The position numbers and the translations under genes are program-made. The notes beneath the pieces are model-generated. The model worked only from the letters and a program-made list of their open reading frames with translations. It had not been told where the DNA came from and did not search any database. DNA of 64,000 nucleotides, taken from NCBI GenBank assembly GCA_933822405.4, contig CAKOGP040001736.1:353829-417828 (forward strand), given 5' to 3'. This DNA is from Cylindrotheca closterium (taxonomy: Eukaryota > Bacillariophyta > Bacillariophyceae > Bacillariales > Bacillariaceae). Positions 20,013 through 30,425 of the stretch are shown piece by piece; position 1 is the stretch's first letter, and each line of letters begins with the position of its first letter.

Positions 20013-20863
20013 TCTTGTTCTTCTTCTTATGATTCTTATGATTATTATTTGTTGTTGTTGTTGTTGATGTGATTGGTATTTTGTGATTGATGATATTCCA
20101 GAGAATAATGTTTGACTATGGTATTCAATATCAATACATCAACATTAATGCTTCAGATAGAATGTAGTGGTGGTGTTTCAGTTTGTGGTTTTTAATATAT
20201 GAATGTGACTTCACTTGGCTTGTTGGGGTATTTGACAAGCTGCTTCTCTTTTATAAAATGATACGGTATATAGAATATAGTCCTAGTACAGTATAGTATG
20301 GTGTCTGTTATTTTATATTTTGAACACTGCACAACCAAGCTGAAAAATGTAACGATTTTTCAGCTGTTTTGTTCCTTTTTCGAGCCGGCCTAAATTGTGT
20401 GACAGAACCGTTTGCAACGGTGTCCGATTCATGTCTCCAACACTGAATTGTTGGCCGTAAGAACATTCCATCCGTCATTTTCGGTACAAACCTATTCCAG
20501 ATTTTTTTGGCTCCGATATCTTGCCGGTGCCCTAATAATGTCCCTAATTGTCGATGCAATGCGACCAAGTTTTGCAAGCCGGCGGCCTCAGCATTGGACA
20601 TTCCAAACTTTCGCAGATGCCGATGATTCAATTGGAACGGGGGGACAGACTGACTCACTTGCAGCATGGCATGAAAGATACCATTTTTTAAAAATCAATC
20701 AATCGCACCATGATGACATGAAAACGATGGAATGAATGAATAAATCATTTTTGTTTATTCATGTTACATGTACAATTTATCAAACTATTCATGGTAGTGG
20801 GCAGTGGAAGAATTGTGCAGAAGTCCACATTTTCTTGAGATTCATTCATTTCTTTTTTTACAA
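20013..20863. other. Intergenic between DPCCG copy B and LRR gene
   Basis: A GTT/TTG microsatellite lies just upstream of copy B at about 20049-20064. A 119-residue minus frame at 20308-20667 has ordinary composition but no recognised motif; it could be an unannotated exon, with low confidence. Confidence 0.4.
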
Positions 20864-23800
20864 TTAGTTTTGCACGGCAGTACATTGCGTTCCAACAGCA
20901 TCGCAACAATAGTTGCAACACGAACAGGAAATTTCACCCATTCCTTCCAAACAATCGGCAAAATACAAACTCAGTCGTCGATCGCAAAACAAACTGTCCA
21001 ATCCATTAGTCAAACTTGTCCCATGGAGAAAGATATTGTCCATTCGAATCAAATTGGAAAAACTGGAGGGAATCGCACCCATCAAGGGATTGAATGCTAG
21101 GCTCAAATAAGTGAGCGAGGTCAAACCGCCCATTTGAAATGGAATGGTCCCGGAAAAGGCATTCTTTTCCACATTCAAATAGGATAAATTCCGCAGGTTC
21201 CCAATGTACGTGTGGAGAGTCCCACGGAGCTGATTGGAGGAAAGTCGGAAGTATTGCAGGACGGGCAAATCCATGAGTTGGGTGGGCACGACACCGGTAA
21301 AGGCATTGTCTTGCAAATGTAATTCTCGCAACGCTTTCAATTCGCCCAATTGAATGGGCAAAGTATTCGACAAGTTGTTTTCCTCCAACCGCAAGATTTG
21401 CAAGAATTCAAACGAGGGAATGACACCCACAGTGGAAGTGGCGGACAATATCTGAGCACCCCATTCAATGGGAATGGAACCACTCAACGAATTCTCTTGC
21501 AACTGGATGGATTGCAACAGGCGCAAAGTCGCCAATTCGGTCGGAAGTCCACCATCCAAAGCATTGGTGGCCAGATTTAGAAATCTCAAATTGAACAATT
21601 GTTGAATGCGAGTTGGAATGTTTCCAATCAAATCATTGTTGGCCAGTCTCAAGGACGTCAAGAACTGAAGTCGCATCAATTGGGTAGGAATAGTACCAGT
21701 TAACGAAATGCCTTCCAAGGACAAATTGGAAAGGAATCGAAGGTTTCCAATCTCCGAGGGAATCGTCGAAGGAATCATGGGATTGTTTCGAATTTCGAGC
21801 GATCGTAGTTGGGAAAGTTTGGAGATTTCTTCCGGAATGGTACCAATCATATTGTTGTTATTCAAGGTCAAAAAGCGAACTTGATTGGCAAGGCACTGGA
21901 CAAACTCCCATTGGCATTGTGGGAATCCAGGAGACAACCACGAACCTCCTCCGGACCAATTCACATCTCCACCAGTAGCATAGTAGAGCACTGCCAAACC
22001 ATATCGCTCTTGCAAGCTAGAAGAATCTTCAACATCTTCATCCACTGGATAGTCTTCCTCATTGATCCACATGAGGGCCTTGTATTGGGGACTGTTGGGA
22101 TCGGACAAGACGGCAGTCTGCTTGTCTTGATCCGGACCAATCAAAATGTCTACCAAGGTACCCAGTCGACTGGTGGGTGCCATGGTAGGAGCCAATGTCG
22201 TAGTTTGTTCATTGCAGCCACCATTCCCACAGCAATGGGTACAGCAGGGGCAATTCAAGACACCATTCGAACAATCAGAATAGAACAAACTCATTTGGCG
22301 GCTACAAAACAAAGTTTCCAAGCCTCCCGTAAAGGCGTTGGCAGAGAATTTGACATCAATTAGATTTTGCGCATTCTCCAATTGGCTTGGTACAATGCCC
22401 GTAAGTTCGTTGTTGGGAACGTGCAGCAACTCGAGTCGTTCCAAATTTCCCAACTCGGTGGGAAGTGGTCCCGAAAATGAGTTTCCATCCAAAAATAGCC
22501 TGCGGACGGCTTGCAAGTTGCCAAACTGGGTTGGAATTTGCCACGTAAACTCATTTTGGGCAATGTCCAACTTTTCTAGCCTTGTCAATCGTCCCAGTTC
22601 CGTTGGTACCCGACCATCCAACGTATTGAACCACAATGTCAGCTCGACCATATTACTTAGGAATCCCATTTCGGTGGGAACAGTACCACTCATTCGATTG
22701 CTGTAGACATTAAAAATCTCCAAATTGGTCAAAAGGCCTAGTTCGGTATTCAAGGTACCCTTGATAGCATTTTGCGGCACATTTAAAACTTCGAGCCAGG
22801 ACAGTTGACTCAATGTGCTGGGCAATTCCCCATCCAATCGATTGGCATTAAAGACAAGAGATGTGACATTATTCTCGCGACACGAGACACCTTCCCAATC
22901 GCACACGGTGACGGGTGTCAACCATTGATCGCTGCTCACCCATCCCTTGCCATTGGTCGCAAAATACAAGCTTGCCACGGCAAATCGTTCGCGCAAGGCT
23001 TGCGATTCTTCTTGCAGTGAAATCCCAAGGTTGGCTTCGGTATCGTCGTCCACGAGCAACCATTCCAAGGAACGATAGGCCGGATCAAAAATGCTCAAAT
23101 TGTCCACTTCTTCTGGCGGCAAAAGGATATTGGCCAAGTTGGCAACCTCAGCATCCAATGCGACAGCAACAGTCGGCACTGGCGTAGGAATGATGATTTC
23201 AGTAGGAGCATTGGTGGGTACTGTTGCTGCTGCTGGAGGAATGGTAGGTACTCCACCATTGCTATTATCGGATGGAGCATCAACCGCTGCCGATGTAGAG
23301 GGAGATGATTCGTCCGAAGACGATGCCATGACACCTCCCACAATCGCACCAATCAAAATCAGCAACAAGAGTACGATGGCCATGATGATGAAGGTTCGTC
23401 TCGGAAAACCACATATTTCATCATCTTTGTCATCGTCGTCAAAGTCGTTTTCATCGTCACTCTTGATTTCATCCTTGCCAAGTGCTGCAGCACTATTTTT
23501 ATTATTTTCTTCATCATTGTCTTGATTATCATTCTTGTAAGCGTTTGCACCACCATCTGCTTCCTCTTCATCGGACGGTGTAAATACCAAATGGATGGTA
23601 TCATCCTTCTTTTCTTCCGATGATTGAGTAGGAAGTGGTGGTGGTGGAACGGGACTGCGGGACCTCGATTTTGAAACGGCAGGAGGTGCTTTTGCCGTTG
23701 CTGCTGCCATGGCGGCCGCCGCCGCTGCCGCTCCAGTGGAATGACCTCGTTTGTGGTTGCTGGTTTTGTTAATGAGAGTAGTATTGTCATCATTGCCATG

Positions 23801-24340
23801 ATGATCATTACCATTATTGTTCGCAGCCGCAGCCATGGCCGCTGCAGCTCCCGTGGATTGAGTCCTTCGATGATGATTGCCTCCCAACTTTTTCTTTTGA
23901 AACATTCCACCAACACCTTGTGGTTTCTTGTGAGTCGTATTGACATCTACTACAAAACCAGCCTTGGTGTCGACAGTCTCTGTGCGTACGACGCGAGTTC
24001 CGTCTTCCAATATGTGTTCGGTTTCGTGCAAGGAAATACCGCCCGTTTCCACAGTGGAAATGGAAGCACTTCGATCCAATGCGTGAGGTGGCAATATTGT
24101 CGCACCTCCATAGGGAGATCGATTGTTTGCATTGCCACGATTCTTATTACTGTTATAGGCCGCATACCCATCGTCGTCCATGTCAAATTCGTACGGCGAG
24201 GTATTAACGTCTCTGGTAAAGGGATCATCGTCATTGGAGGCGCAGTTGAACATGGGAGGAAATTGAATCATTCCCGGGTCGTCCTCATCTCGTTTCTTGT
24301 GATTGTGATTGTGATTGTTATTTTGCGGTCGTCGGGACAT
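20864..24340 (-). CDS. Type II LRR membrane protein with duplicated ectodomain
   Basis: A 1158-residue protein. Residues 1-310 are disordered, with Asn/Asp-rich, poly-Ala and basic segments and a proline tract. A single membrane helix at about 315-337 (IIMAIVLLLLILIGAIVGGV) follows an RR pair, which suggests the N-terminus is cytoplasmic. The outside part has two homologous blocks. Each starts with an LRR cap (LYFATNG...CDWEGVSC near 455-484; LYYATGG...CQWEFVQC near 780-815). Leucine-rich repeats of LxxLxxLxxNxLxGxIPxE type follow. Each ends in a DC....CxCC..CC cluster (about 677-711 and 1120-1155). Plant and diatom LRR proteins of this shape bind ligands or partners at the surface. No kinase domain is present, so signalling would need a partner. 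Confidence 0.9.
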   Translation of the reverse strand: MSRRPQNNNHNHNHKKRDEDDPGMIQFPPMFNCASNDDDPFTRDVNTSPYEFDMDDDGYAAYNSNKNRGNANNRSPYGGATILPPHALDRSASISTVETGGISLHETEHILEDGTRVVRTETVDTKAGFVVDVNTTHKKPQGVGGMFQKKKLGGNHHRRTQSTGAAAAMAAAANNNGNDHHGNDDNTTLINKTSNHKRGHSTGAAAAAAAMAAATAKAPPAVSKSRSRSPVPPPPLPTQSSEEKKDDTIHLVFTPSDEEEADGGANAYKNDNQDNDEENNKNSAAALGKDEIKSDDENDFDDDDKDDEICGFPRRTFIIMAIVLLLLILIGAIVGGVMASSSDESSPSTSAAVDAPSDNSNGGVPTIPPAAATVPTNAPTEIIIPTPVPTVAVALDAEVANLANILLPPEEVDNLSIFDPAYRSLEWLLVDDDTEANLGISLQEESQALRERFAVASLYFATNGKGWVSSDQWLTPVTVCDWEGVSCRENNVTSLVFNANRLDGELPSTLSQLSWLEVLNVPQNAIKGTLNTELGLLTNLEIFNVYSNRMSGTVPTEMGFLSNMVELTLWFNTLDGRVPTELGRLTRLEKLDIAQNEFTWQIPTQFGNLQAVRRLFLDGNSFSGPLPTELGNLERLELLHVPNNELTGIVPSQLENAQNLIDVKFSANAFTGGLETLFCSRQMSLFYSDCSNGVLNCPCCTHCCGNGGCNEQTTTLAPTMAPTSRLGTLVDILIGPDQDKQTAVLSDPNSPQYKALMWINEEDYPVDEDVEDSSSLQERYGLAVLYYATGGDVNWSGGGSWLSPGFPQCQWEFVQCLANQVRFLTLNNNNMIGTIPEEISKLSQLRSLEIRNNPMIPSTIPSEIGNLRFLSNLSLEGISLTGTIPTQLMRLQFLTSLRLANNDLIGNIPTRIQQLFNLRFLNLATNALDGGLPTELATLRLLQSIQLQENSLSGSIPIEWGAQILSATSTVGVIPSFEFLQILRLEENNLSNTLPIQLGELKALRELHLQDNAFTGVVPTQLMDLPVLQYFRLSSNQLRGTLHTYIGNLRNLSYLNVEKNAFSGTIPFQMGGLTSLTYLSLAFNPLMGAIPSSFSNLIRMDNIFLHGTSLTNGLDSLFCDRRLSLYFADCLEGMGEISCSCCNYCCDAVGTQCTAVQN

Positions 24341-25095
24341 GATGACTGTGGATAATATGTGTGTGTGAGAGAGAGAGTGTGTGTGGGTTACGTTTTGTAC
24401 CCGCGTCTGCTTTCCAATTTGGTGGGATTGATGATTATAGGCTGCTGAATATCAGAAGCAGTATGCGACCTGCGACGCGATCGGATCGAATGGTTCTCTC
24501 TCTCATCCTCTCTCAAATCGAAAACCATCATTTATTTCCACCAATGATGCACATGAAGACGATCTTGGCATGGCCGGCGACATCATGTGACTCGGCGGAC
24601 CCAACGGTCATTATCATTTTCGTCAGTCACGCCGGGAACGGAAATTATCGAGAAAATTCTCTGGCGACTATCCAAGAACCTTTTTGTCCAAATCTTGCAT
24701 AGACAATGATACAGGTTTCTGTCACAGCGACAATTCTCAAGGTAACGAATTGTCCGTGTGGAGTGGTAGGCTCTTGTATCAATAAACAAGGATTGGGTCA
24801 TGGATTGGTAAAGACTTCGTAGCTCGGCTAATTTTGTCGATATGCAGTTTTGGTAATTATATGCCCACTTTTGGCCACACGCCATCGAGCGCCGGTTGGG
24901 TGATGTTGGAAACTCCTTCGTGCGATATTGGATAGGAAAAAGGACCATCACAAAAAAATAGGAAAGCGTGTCTCTCATCAGGGGGGCTCAGAGCATCTAC
25001 ACTACGAGGAGGCCTGCTTATCATCCTTTGTTCCAATCATAATACCGGTATCTCACAGAAACAGGTTGCTCCTTTAGCTAAGAAGCATAAGAACA
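24341..25095. other. Divergent intergenic between LRR gene and disordered-protein gene
   Basis: No gene seen. A GT/GA-rich tract lies just upstream of the LRR start (24356-24385). A TACCGGTA palindrome at 25043-25050 sits about 50 bp before the next start codon. Confidence 0.5.
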
Positions 25096-27333
25096 ATGGA
25101 CACATCATTGATTTACGACGAGGAAGTCATCTATGAAGACGACGACTTTTATGACTACGAAGATGAGATTCTCGAAGTCGAAGAGGGCGTATCCGTCAAG
25201 GATTGTAGCATTGATGCGGCCAAGAACTTTTTGCTAGGATTGTATGGTGGCGATCCGTCTTTGTTACGAAAGTCACAGTTTATGGGCCTCGGTGGTGGTG
25301 GTTTTGGCGATATGGATATTCCAGCCTTTTCGCCTGAATTGCCTGAAATGGAACCTGAACCTTTCGAAATGGAGTCTGAAATTGAGACTGAAACGTTAGA
25401 CATTCCCATGGAACATGAACCTACTGCTATTATGACAGAGGACGAAAAGCCAACAGAACATGAAAAGCCAACAGAATCGGAAGAGGCTGTCACCACGGCA
25501 CCTGAAGATCTCAAGACAGAAAAGGAGAGATCGTCATCCAAGAATAAAGAAGAAAAAGATACCGATGCCAAACAAGTGAAACCGAAAAAGGTCAAGTCGA
25601 AAGCGGCCAAGGAAGAGGATGGTGATGATGATACCAACTCGAAACGAAAGAGTCGTTCCTCCAGATCCTCCTCTAAGAAAGAAAAGAGATCTGGATCTGT
25701 GGGTGCGTTGAGTCGAAGGAAAATGAACAAGAGAAGCTCATCGGTTCGAAGTCTGGGTGCCATTGAAAAGACCATTGCCAAAATGCACGAACCAGACCCA
25801 TCGCCAGCCTCTACAAAAAAGAAAGTCAAGAAAGGTAAACGAAAGGGTGGATCTTCAAGTCGTTCGCGATCGCCTTCTACCATTCAGGTCGAAGTTATTG
25901 ATACGAAAAAGCCATCCTCGCAATCCTCAAACATTACGTCGGATGACCTTGACCTGGACACCCTGAGTCTTGCTGGAAGCAATGACGACACCAATTCGAA
26001 CCGATCCAATCGTCTTCTTGCAAATGACGACAATAACTCGAACCGGTCCAATCGATCTTCCAAATCCAAGAGCACTTCCAAACGAGGTCGTCGAACCAAA
26101 AGTGGTAGTATGGCTACTGACACTAAGAAGGATGACAAAAAGGAGGAGGAGGAGGAGGTGGAAGATGAACCAGTCAAGGAAGAAGAAGTCAAGGAAGAAG
26201 AAGTCAAACCTCCCGAGCCAACTCTAGAAGTTTCCACACCGAAAAAGTCCAAAAAGACCAAGCGCAAAGATTCAAGATCCAAGTCACCCATGAAGAATAG
26301 GGACTCGGGTCCAAAGTCACCAACGAAGAACAGGGACTCGGGCCTAAAGTCACCAACGAAGAGCAGGGACTCGGGTCCAAAGTCGCCAATGAAGAAAAAG
26401 GGAAAGACCGCCAACAAGGAAGAAGAAGAAGAGGAAACTCCTGTAAAACCATCGTCCCAGTCGTCACTCGTGAGCAACGACTCGATTTCCTTGGATGGCA
26501 CCACAAAATCCAAAAAGCGCGGTTCCAAAAAGTCCAAGGGAGGAAAGAAATCCAAATCTTCCTCGAATGCTAGTAGCAAAGCAGCGAAGGGAATGTTACA
26601 GGAAGAACCACCAAAGGAAGAAGATTCATCCCCAATGGAAGAAGTGTCCAAGGCGGTGGAAAAGAAGGTCAAGAAGAAAAAGAAAAAGAGTGGCTGCAGC
26701 AAATCACAAGATGCACCAACCGATGGATCCATGACCAGTGGGGACTTTTCAATAGATGAATCATCGGGAGCAGAGGTTGTCGATCAAATTGACAAACAGG
26801 AGGTCATTGAAGAGAAAGAATCGCCAGCACCCCTTGCCGAATCCAGAGACGAACCAGAACCTCTCAAGAAGACCAAGAAGGAGAAACTAAAGAATTCTGC
26901 GGCTACTTCCAGACAATCTCCGGGCACCACCGAAAAGGAAGCACTATCCACAAAAACATCCAGTCAGCCTTCGATTCAATCCGAGACGGGATCTGTATCT
27001 TTGGCATCCTCCTTGCAAGATTCCAAGCCAGCACAGCAGCAGGTTCTTCCACCGCCACCACCCACGCCCTCGATTATTGAAGATTCGGAATCGGTGGTTT
27101 CTGAATTGGAGTCACCCTATCTATCATTGCCATCCAAAAAGGTCGTTACCAACAAGGAACTTCCACGTCCTAACTGGTGCCCTTCTCCTCTTCCCACAAA
27201 CAAGCTCATGTCGGAAACCAACTCTTTGTCCAGCAAGGATCGACGAAAGTTAATTCGTCAGTCTATGATGATGTCCACAAGGACTGGCATCAAGCAGATT
27301 CCGGAAATTGGCGACCTGCCTACTGACGTGTGA
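25096..27333 (+). CDS. Disordered Lys/Ser/Glu-rich protein with SPxK repeats
   Basis: A 745-residue protein. The N-terminus (residues 1-60) is acidic and tyrosine-rich and contains the only folded-looking part, DCSIDAAKNFLLGLYGG. The rest is low-complexity: Lys/Ser clusters (KRKSRSSRSSSKKEKRS), acidic runs, and four direct repeats of a DSGPKSPTKNR-like unit at about residues 400-435. It ends in a Ser/Pro segment and the basic RRKLIRQSMMMSTR stretch. There is no signal peptide, so a silaffin-type secreted role is unlikely. KSPTK and KSPMK sites resemble proline-directed kinase targets of cytoskeletal or chromatin proteins. It lacks the DPF motif of the compositionally similar genes downstream. 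Function unknown. Confidence 0.8.
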   Translation: MDTSLIYDEEVIYEDDDFYDYEDEILEVEEGVSVKDCSIDAAKNFLLGLYGGDPSLLRKSQFMGLGGGGFGDMDIPAFSPELPEMEPEPFEMESEIETETLDIPMEHEPTAIMTEDEKPTEHEKPTESEEAVTTAPEDLKTEKERSSSKNKEEKDTDAKQVKPKKVKSKAAKEEDGDDDTNSKRKSRSSRSSSKKEKRSGSVGALSRRKMNKRSSSVRSLGAIEKTIAKMHEPDPSPASTKKKVKKGKRKGGSSSRSRSPSTIQVEVIDTKKPSSQSSNITSDDLDLDTLSLAGSNDDTNSNRSNRLLANDDNNSNRSNRSSKSKSTSKRGRRTKSGSMATDTKKDDKKEEEEEVEDEPVKEEEVKEEEVKPPEPTLEVSTPKKSKKTKRKDSRSKSPMKNRDSGPKSPTKNRDSGLKSPTKSRDSGPKSPMKKKGKTANKEEEEEETPVKPSSQSSLVSNDSISLDGTTKSKKRGSKKSKGGKKSKSSSNASSKAAKGMLQEEPPKEEDSSPMEEVSKAVEKKVKKKKKKSGCSKSQDAPTDGSMTSGDFSIDESSGAEVVDQIDKQEVIEEKESPAPLAESRDEPEPLKKTKKEKLKNSAATSRQSPGTTEKEALSTKTSSQPSIQSETGSVSLASSLQDSKPAQQQVLPPPPPTPSIIEDSESVVSELESPYLSLPSKKVVTNKELPRPNWCPSPLPTNKLMSETNSLSSKDRRKLIRQSMMMSTRTGIKQIPEIGDLPTDV

Positions 27334-28100
27334 TAATCATGATAATCATGATCAAATAATCGTCATTTGTATGTGCACTGGATGACTAGGATGAGGATGG
27401 CAATGACGAGGGCGATTCTATTTCTCCTAATGAGACGCCTGGAATGGAGGAGGCATTGCGTGGACCGCCATCATTACCGAACGAGAAAAAGGAATGGGAC
27501 TTTCGAAGCATTCCATCTTGTCCACACTTTGGAAACCGCTTGTACTGTACTTGCCCACATCTTGATGCGAAAATCTTCTTTGGATTCGCAACAAAATAAG
27601 CCAACTACTAGAGTCAGTAATGACTGCTGACTGACACCCCTATGAAATGACCTCGTACTTTTACTTTATACAATATATAACTATTATGCTATGTGTCGTT
27701 GATGGTTCTTTTTTAAAACAAACTAGAGGCGTACCGCTATGCTGTTCATCATGCTAGGTTTGTACCCTGTATTGACTCATTACAGTACTGTATGATTTGG
27801 TTTTGGGGGGTCACAAAATTACAGGAAAGCGATTGGGGCCAAATAATTCGACCTTAGAAATTCAGGATTAACTAAAACCGTACAGAAAGTGTTCTTCATC
27901 GTTTCTACATAGTGATCAAAGCCGATTTTTCGCCATAGACTAACAGTCTGTCATTTTCCTTTATATGTAATCTGGTCATAATTCAATTCTTCAAGCAAAT
28001 GCAAAACCGAATAGCTCATAAAAAGAGCTTTTCAACAACAAATACTTGTACCTACTGCAAAACGCACTCATCTCATAGTTTCCCAAATCACCCACAAAAC
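27334..28100. other. Intergenic, no gene seen
   Basis: Follows the TGA stop of the disordered-protein gene. Short frames at 27367-27630 show no protein signature. Confidence 0.45.
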
Positions 28101-28436
28101 ATGAATGCAATATCTCAAACAACTTTCGAACCAAGTGCCACAGTCGAAAAATTGGCACTTCACCGCAGTACATCTACTGTTGATACCGAATTCAGTTTGT
28201 TCGATGATTCCTCAGTCGATGAAGAAGGACACCAGCTTAACAACGTGAGCCCGGTCGATGATCATCATGAAACAAGCGATGAACTCGACCTCCGTTGCAG
28301 ACTAGCGGAAATCAGGAAGCACACAACCGAAAATTGTGATGAAGTCAAGACTCGTATTTCTTCAAACCGAAGCAAGACCAGGTCATCTAGACGCAAACCA
28401 AAGGGCCGCAGAGGTGCTTGCAACAGTACTTTATGA
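28101..28436 (+). CDS. Small basic Ser-rich protein, family member 1
   Basis: Read from the ATG at 28101 (111 residues), because the upstream in-frame ATG at 27999 adds a segment not shared with its relatives. It contains STSTVDTEFSLFDDSS near residues 23-38 and a basic C-terminus (RSKTRSSRRKPKGRRG). The proteins at 29651 and 35054 share the S-T-V-[DE]-T core followed by Ser/acidic and then Arg/Lys-rich segments. No known family. The 3' end is close to the assembly gap at 28591, so the true C-terminus could be affected by misassembly. Confidence 0.45.
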   Translation: MNAISQTTFEPSATVEKLALHRSTSTVDTEFSLFDDSSVDEEGHQLNNVSPVDDHHETSDELDLRCRLAEIRKHTTENCDEVKTRISSNRSKTRSSRRKPKGRRGACNSTL

Positions 28437-29650
28437 GAAGCAACAAGCCAGGCCACAATGGCCAGTGCATCGTCCAAACTGGATTTGGCGTTCACGCATG
28501 TGCTTTCATAATGGGACAGCAAACTCTGCGAACGGACGTCACGAGATCTTCAAATTGAAGCAAAACCTGCGGCCTAGCTTTCAAACCTCTNNNNNNNNNN
28601 AGTGCATCGTCCAAACTGGATTTGGCGTTCACGCATGTGCTTTCATAATGGGACAGCAAACTCTGCGAACGGACGTCACGAGATCTTCAAATTGAAGCAA
28701 AACCTGCGGCCTAGCTTTCAAACCTCTGCTATTTCATATGATTGGGATAGCCACCAGTGGGTATGCAGGATCTCGAGTCGATGTACATTGATTGCACTTC
28801 AAATATTCCATTGCGATTATATTGGTTGCACTAAGCAAAAATCGCCATACCTCATCGTGGACGTGCTGACATCAGTATGAATGAAATTTTAAAAAATGGT
28901 TAAACACAGCAAATACTTAGAATGTATTGGCATATCACTCATCAGTTAGAATCTAGCATCTGTCATATGATGAATCCCCTTGAGTTTTCTATCGGTCATG
29001 ATAATTTCGCCGGAGTCAACAATTCTGCTGAATTTTCTACTCCTCGGTAATTAGCTAGTAACTACCAAGCGATGCAACGACCCCCTTACAAGAAAGACGA
29101 GTGGGAATATCAGTTGAATGAGCCAGAAAACGTTGAGACCTCAAATACTATCTCACAACGGATGTTCGACCCGAGGAGACAAACCAGCACAAACGCGTTT
29201 CTAGCAGTACCAGGCTATTATCGAAGCTAAACAATGATTTAAGAAAACATTTTCCGTTTCCATTGCCCAAGGAAACAAGCACAGGCGAAGCTGCACCTTG
29301 GATAATTGTGTTATTTGTCACCGGAAATTGTGAAGGTACAAAATTCCCTTTCGAATTGCGGAAATGTTATTTTCCCGCTGAAAAACGTGAGGAGTCACTG
29401 TTCGAAAAACGCGCTAAACATATCGATTTTGGGATTTCCAAATGCTTTGTATCAATATTGTGCAAAATAGGGGCGGAAAGGTGAGACCCTCCAGAAAAAG
29501 ATGTATCATCGGAGACAATCCTGGGTATGTACCGGTACCTGGTACAGTATGGGGTCATCGAATGCAATATATTCCCTCCGAAACCGTATTTCAGAGCAAC
29601 AAAGTTGAGGCTGAAGCGCTCACAAAAAGACAAACACGCAAAAGCACATC
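28437..29650. other. Intergenic containing the assembly gap
   Basis: Apart from the gap and the duplicated flanks listed separately, nothing recognisable. A GTACCGGTACC palindrome lies near 29529-29540. Confidence 0.5.
28464..28727. other. Assembly gap with identical 127-bp flanks
   Basis: 28464-28590 and 28601-28727 are identical 127-nt sequences separated by ten Ns. This is the pattern left when two contigs overlap but are joined with a placeholder gap. The second copy probably does not exist in the genome. Confidence 0.85.
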
Positions 29651-30100
29651 ATGCGGAAATACAACGACAGTGATTGCAATATCTGCCCTTCCATTGCCTC
29701 GGAACTGGACTTGAGCAGCCTACTCATTGAAGACTCTATTCCAACGACAATTGGTAACGATGAAAGCAATGGCAGCTTCTCAACCGTTGATACCAACAAT
29801 CTTTTCCTTCTCGCTGGTGAATCCAGCTTCAGCAGTTTAAACGTTGAGGTATCGGTACCAAGGAGCATTAAACAAAAGTCTCGGGCAGGGACCACACGGA
29901 AACCCGAGAGTAAGATCTCCTCATCCTCGTCGACCCACAGCAGACGAAGCCGCAAAAGCAACCACAATTCGTCCCCTGACAAGTACGATCAGGTTGGGAC
30001 GACTCGCAGGGAAACAAGGAGAGAAGCTTCCTTTGAAGAAGGCACTGACAAACGGCAGCAATTGCGCCGTTCTTGCGAAAATTTGAGCTTGATATGGTAA
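29651..30100 (+). CDS. Small basic Ser-rich protein, family member 2
   Basis: A 149-residue protein with GSFSTVDTNNLF near residues 41-52, VSVPRSIKQKSR, a Ser/Arg run (SSSSSTHSRRSRKSN) and DKYDQVGTTRRE near 110. The protein at 35054 shows the matching order: TVETELSF, PRSILKN, NKYDRVKTR. Family and function are unrecognised. No signal peptide. Confidence 0.5.
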   Translation: MRKYNDSDCNICPSIASELDLSSLLIEDSIPTTIGNDESNGSFSTVDTNNLFLLAGESSFSSLNVEVSVPRSIKQKSRAGTTRKPESKISSSSSTHSRRSRKSNHNSSPDKYDQVGTTRRETRREASFEEGTDKRQQLRRSCENLSLIW

Positions 30101-30425
30101 TGAGCGTTCATCACTAACAAATATCAACTGCCAAGAAAGGTTGAGCTCCAAATAAAGTCTGGTCAGGTGAAGGAGGATCTTGCTCTTTCTTGCCCCTGCC
30201 TGAATATAGCGGCAGCAATGCGATCAATGTCAACCGAAGAATTCAGCCAACATCACTAAAGAAGGAGACCGTGTTCCTTCTTGTCATATACAATTTTTGC
30301 TGAAGTGATCAATTCGTGAGATCCTAGGCAACCAACACGCGGCTTCAGTTATCGATAGACAGACTGGAATAGATAACGAAGTCACAAAACTGCGCTACTC
30401 AACCCGATATACCACAGTAATTAGT
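30101..30425. other. Short intergenic, convergent genes
   Basis: Lies between the 3' ends of a plus and a minus gene; nothing recognised. Confidence 0.5.

Noticed and set aside
20308..20667. 119-residue minus frame near the LRR gene
   Set aside because: Plausible composition but no homologous segment in the window and no splice partner identified.
25096..27333. Silaffin-like biosilica protein
   Set aside because: Lys/Ser-rich composition fits, but there is no signal peptide, and silaffins are secreted.
28336..28695. Frame spanning the N gap
   Set aside because: Created by the duplicated contig end across the placeholder.
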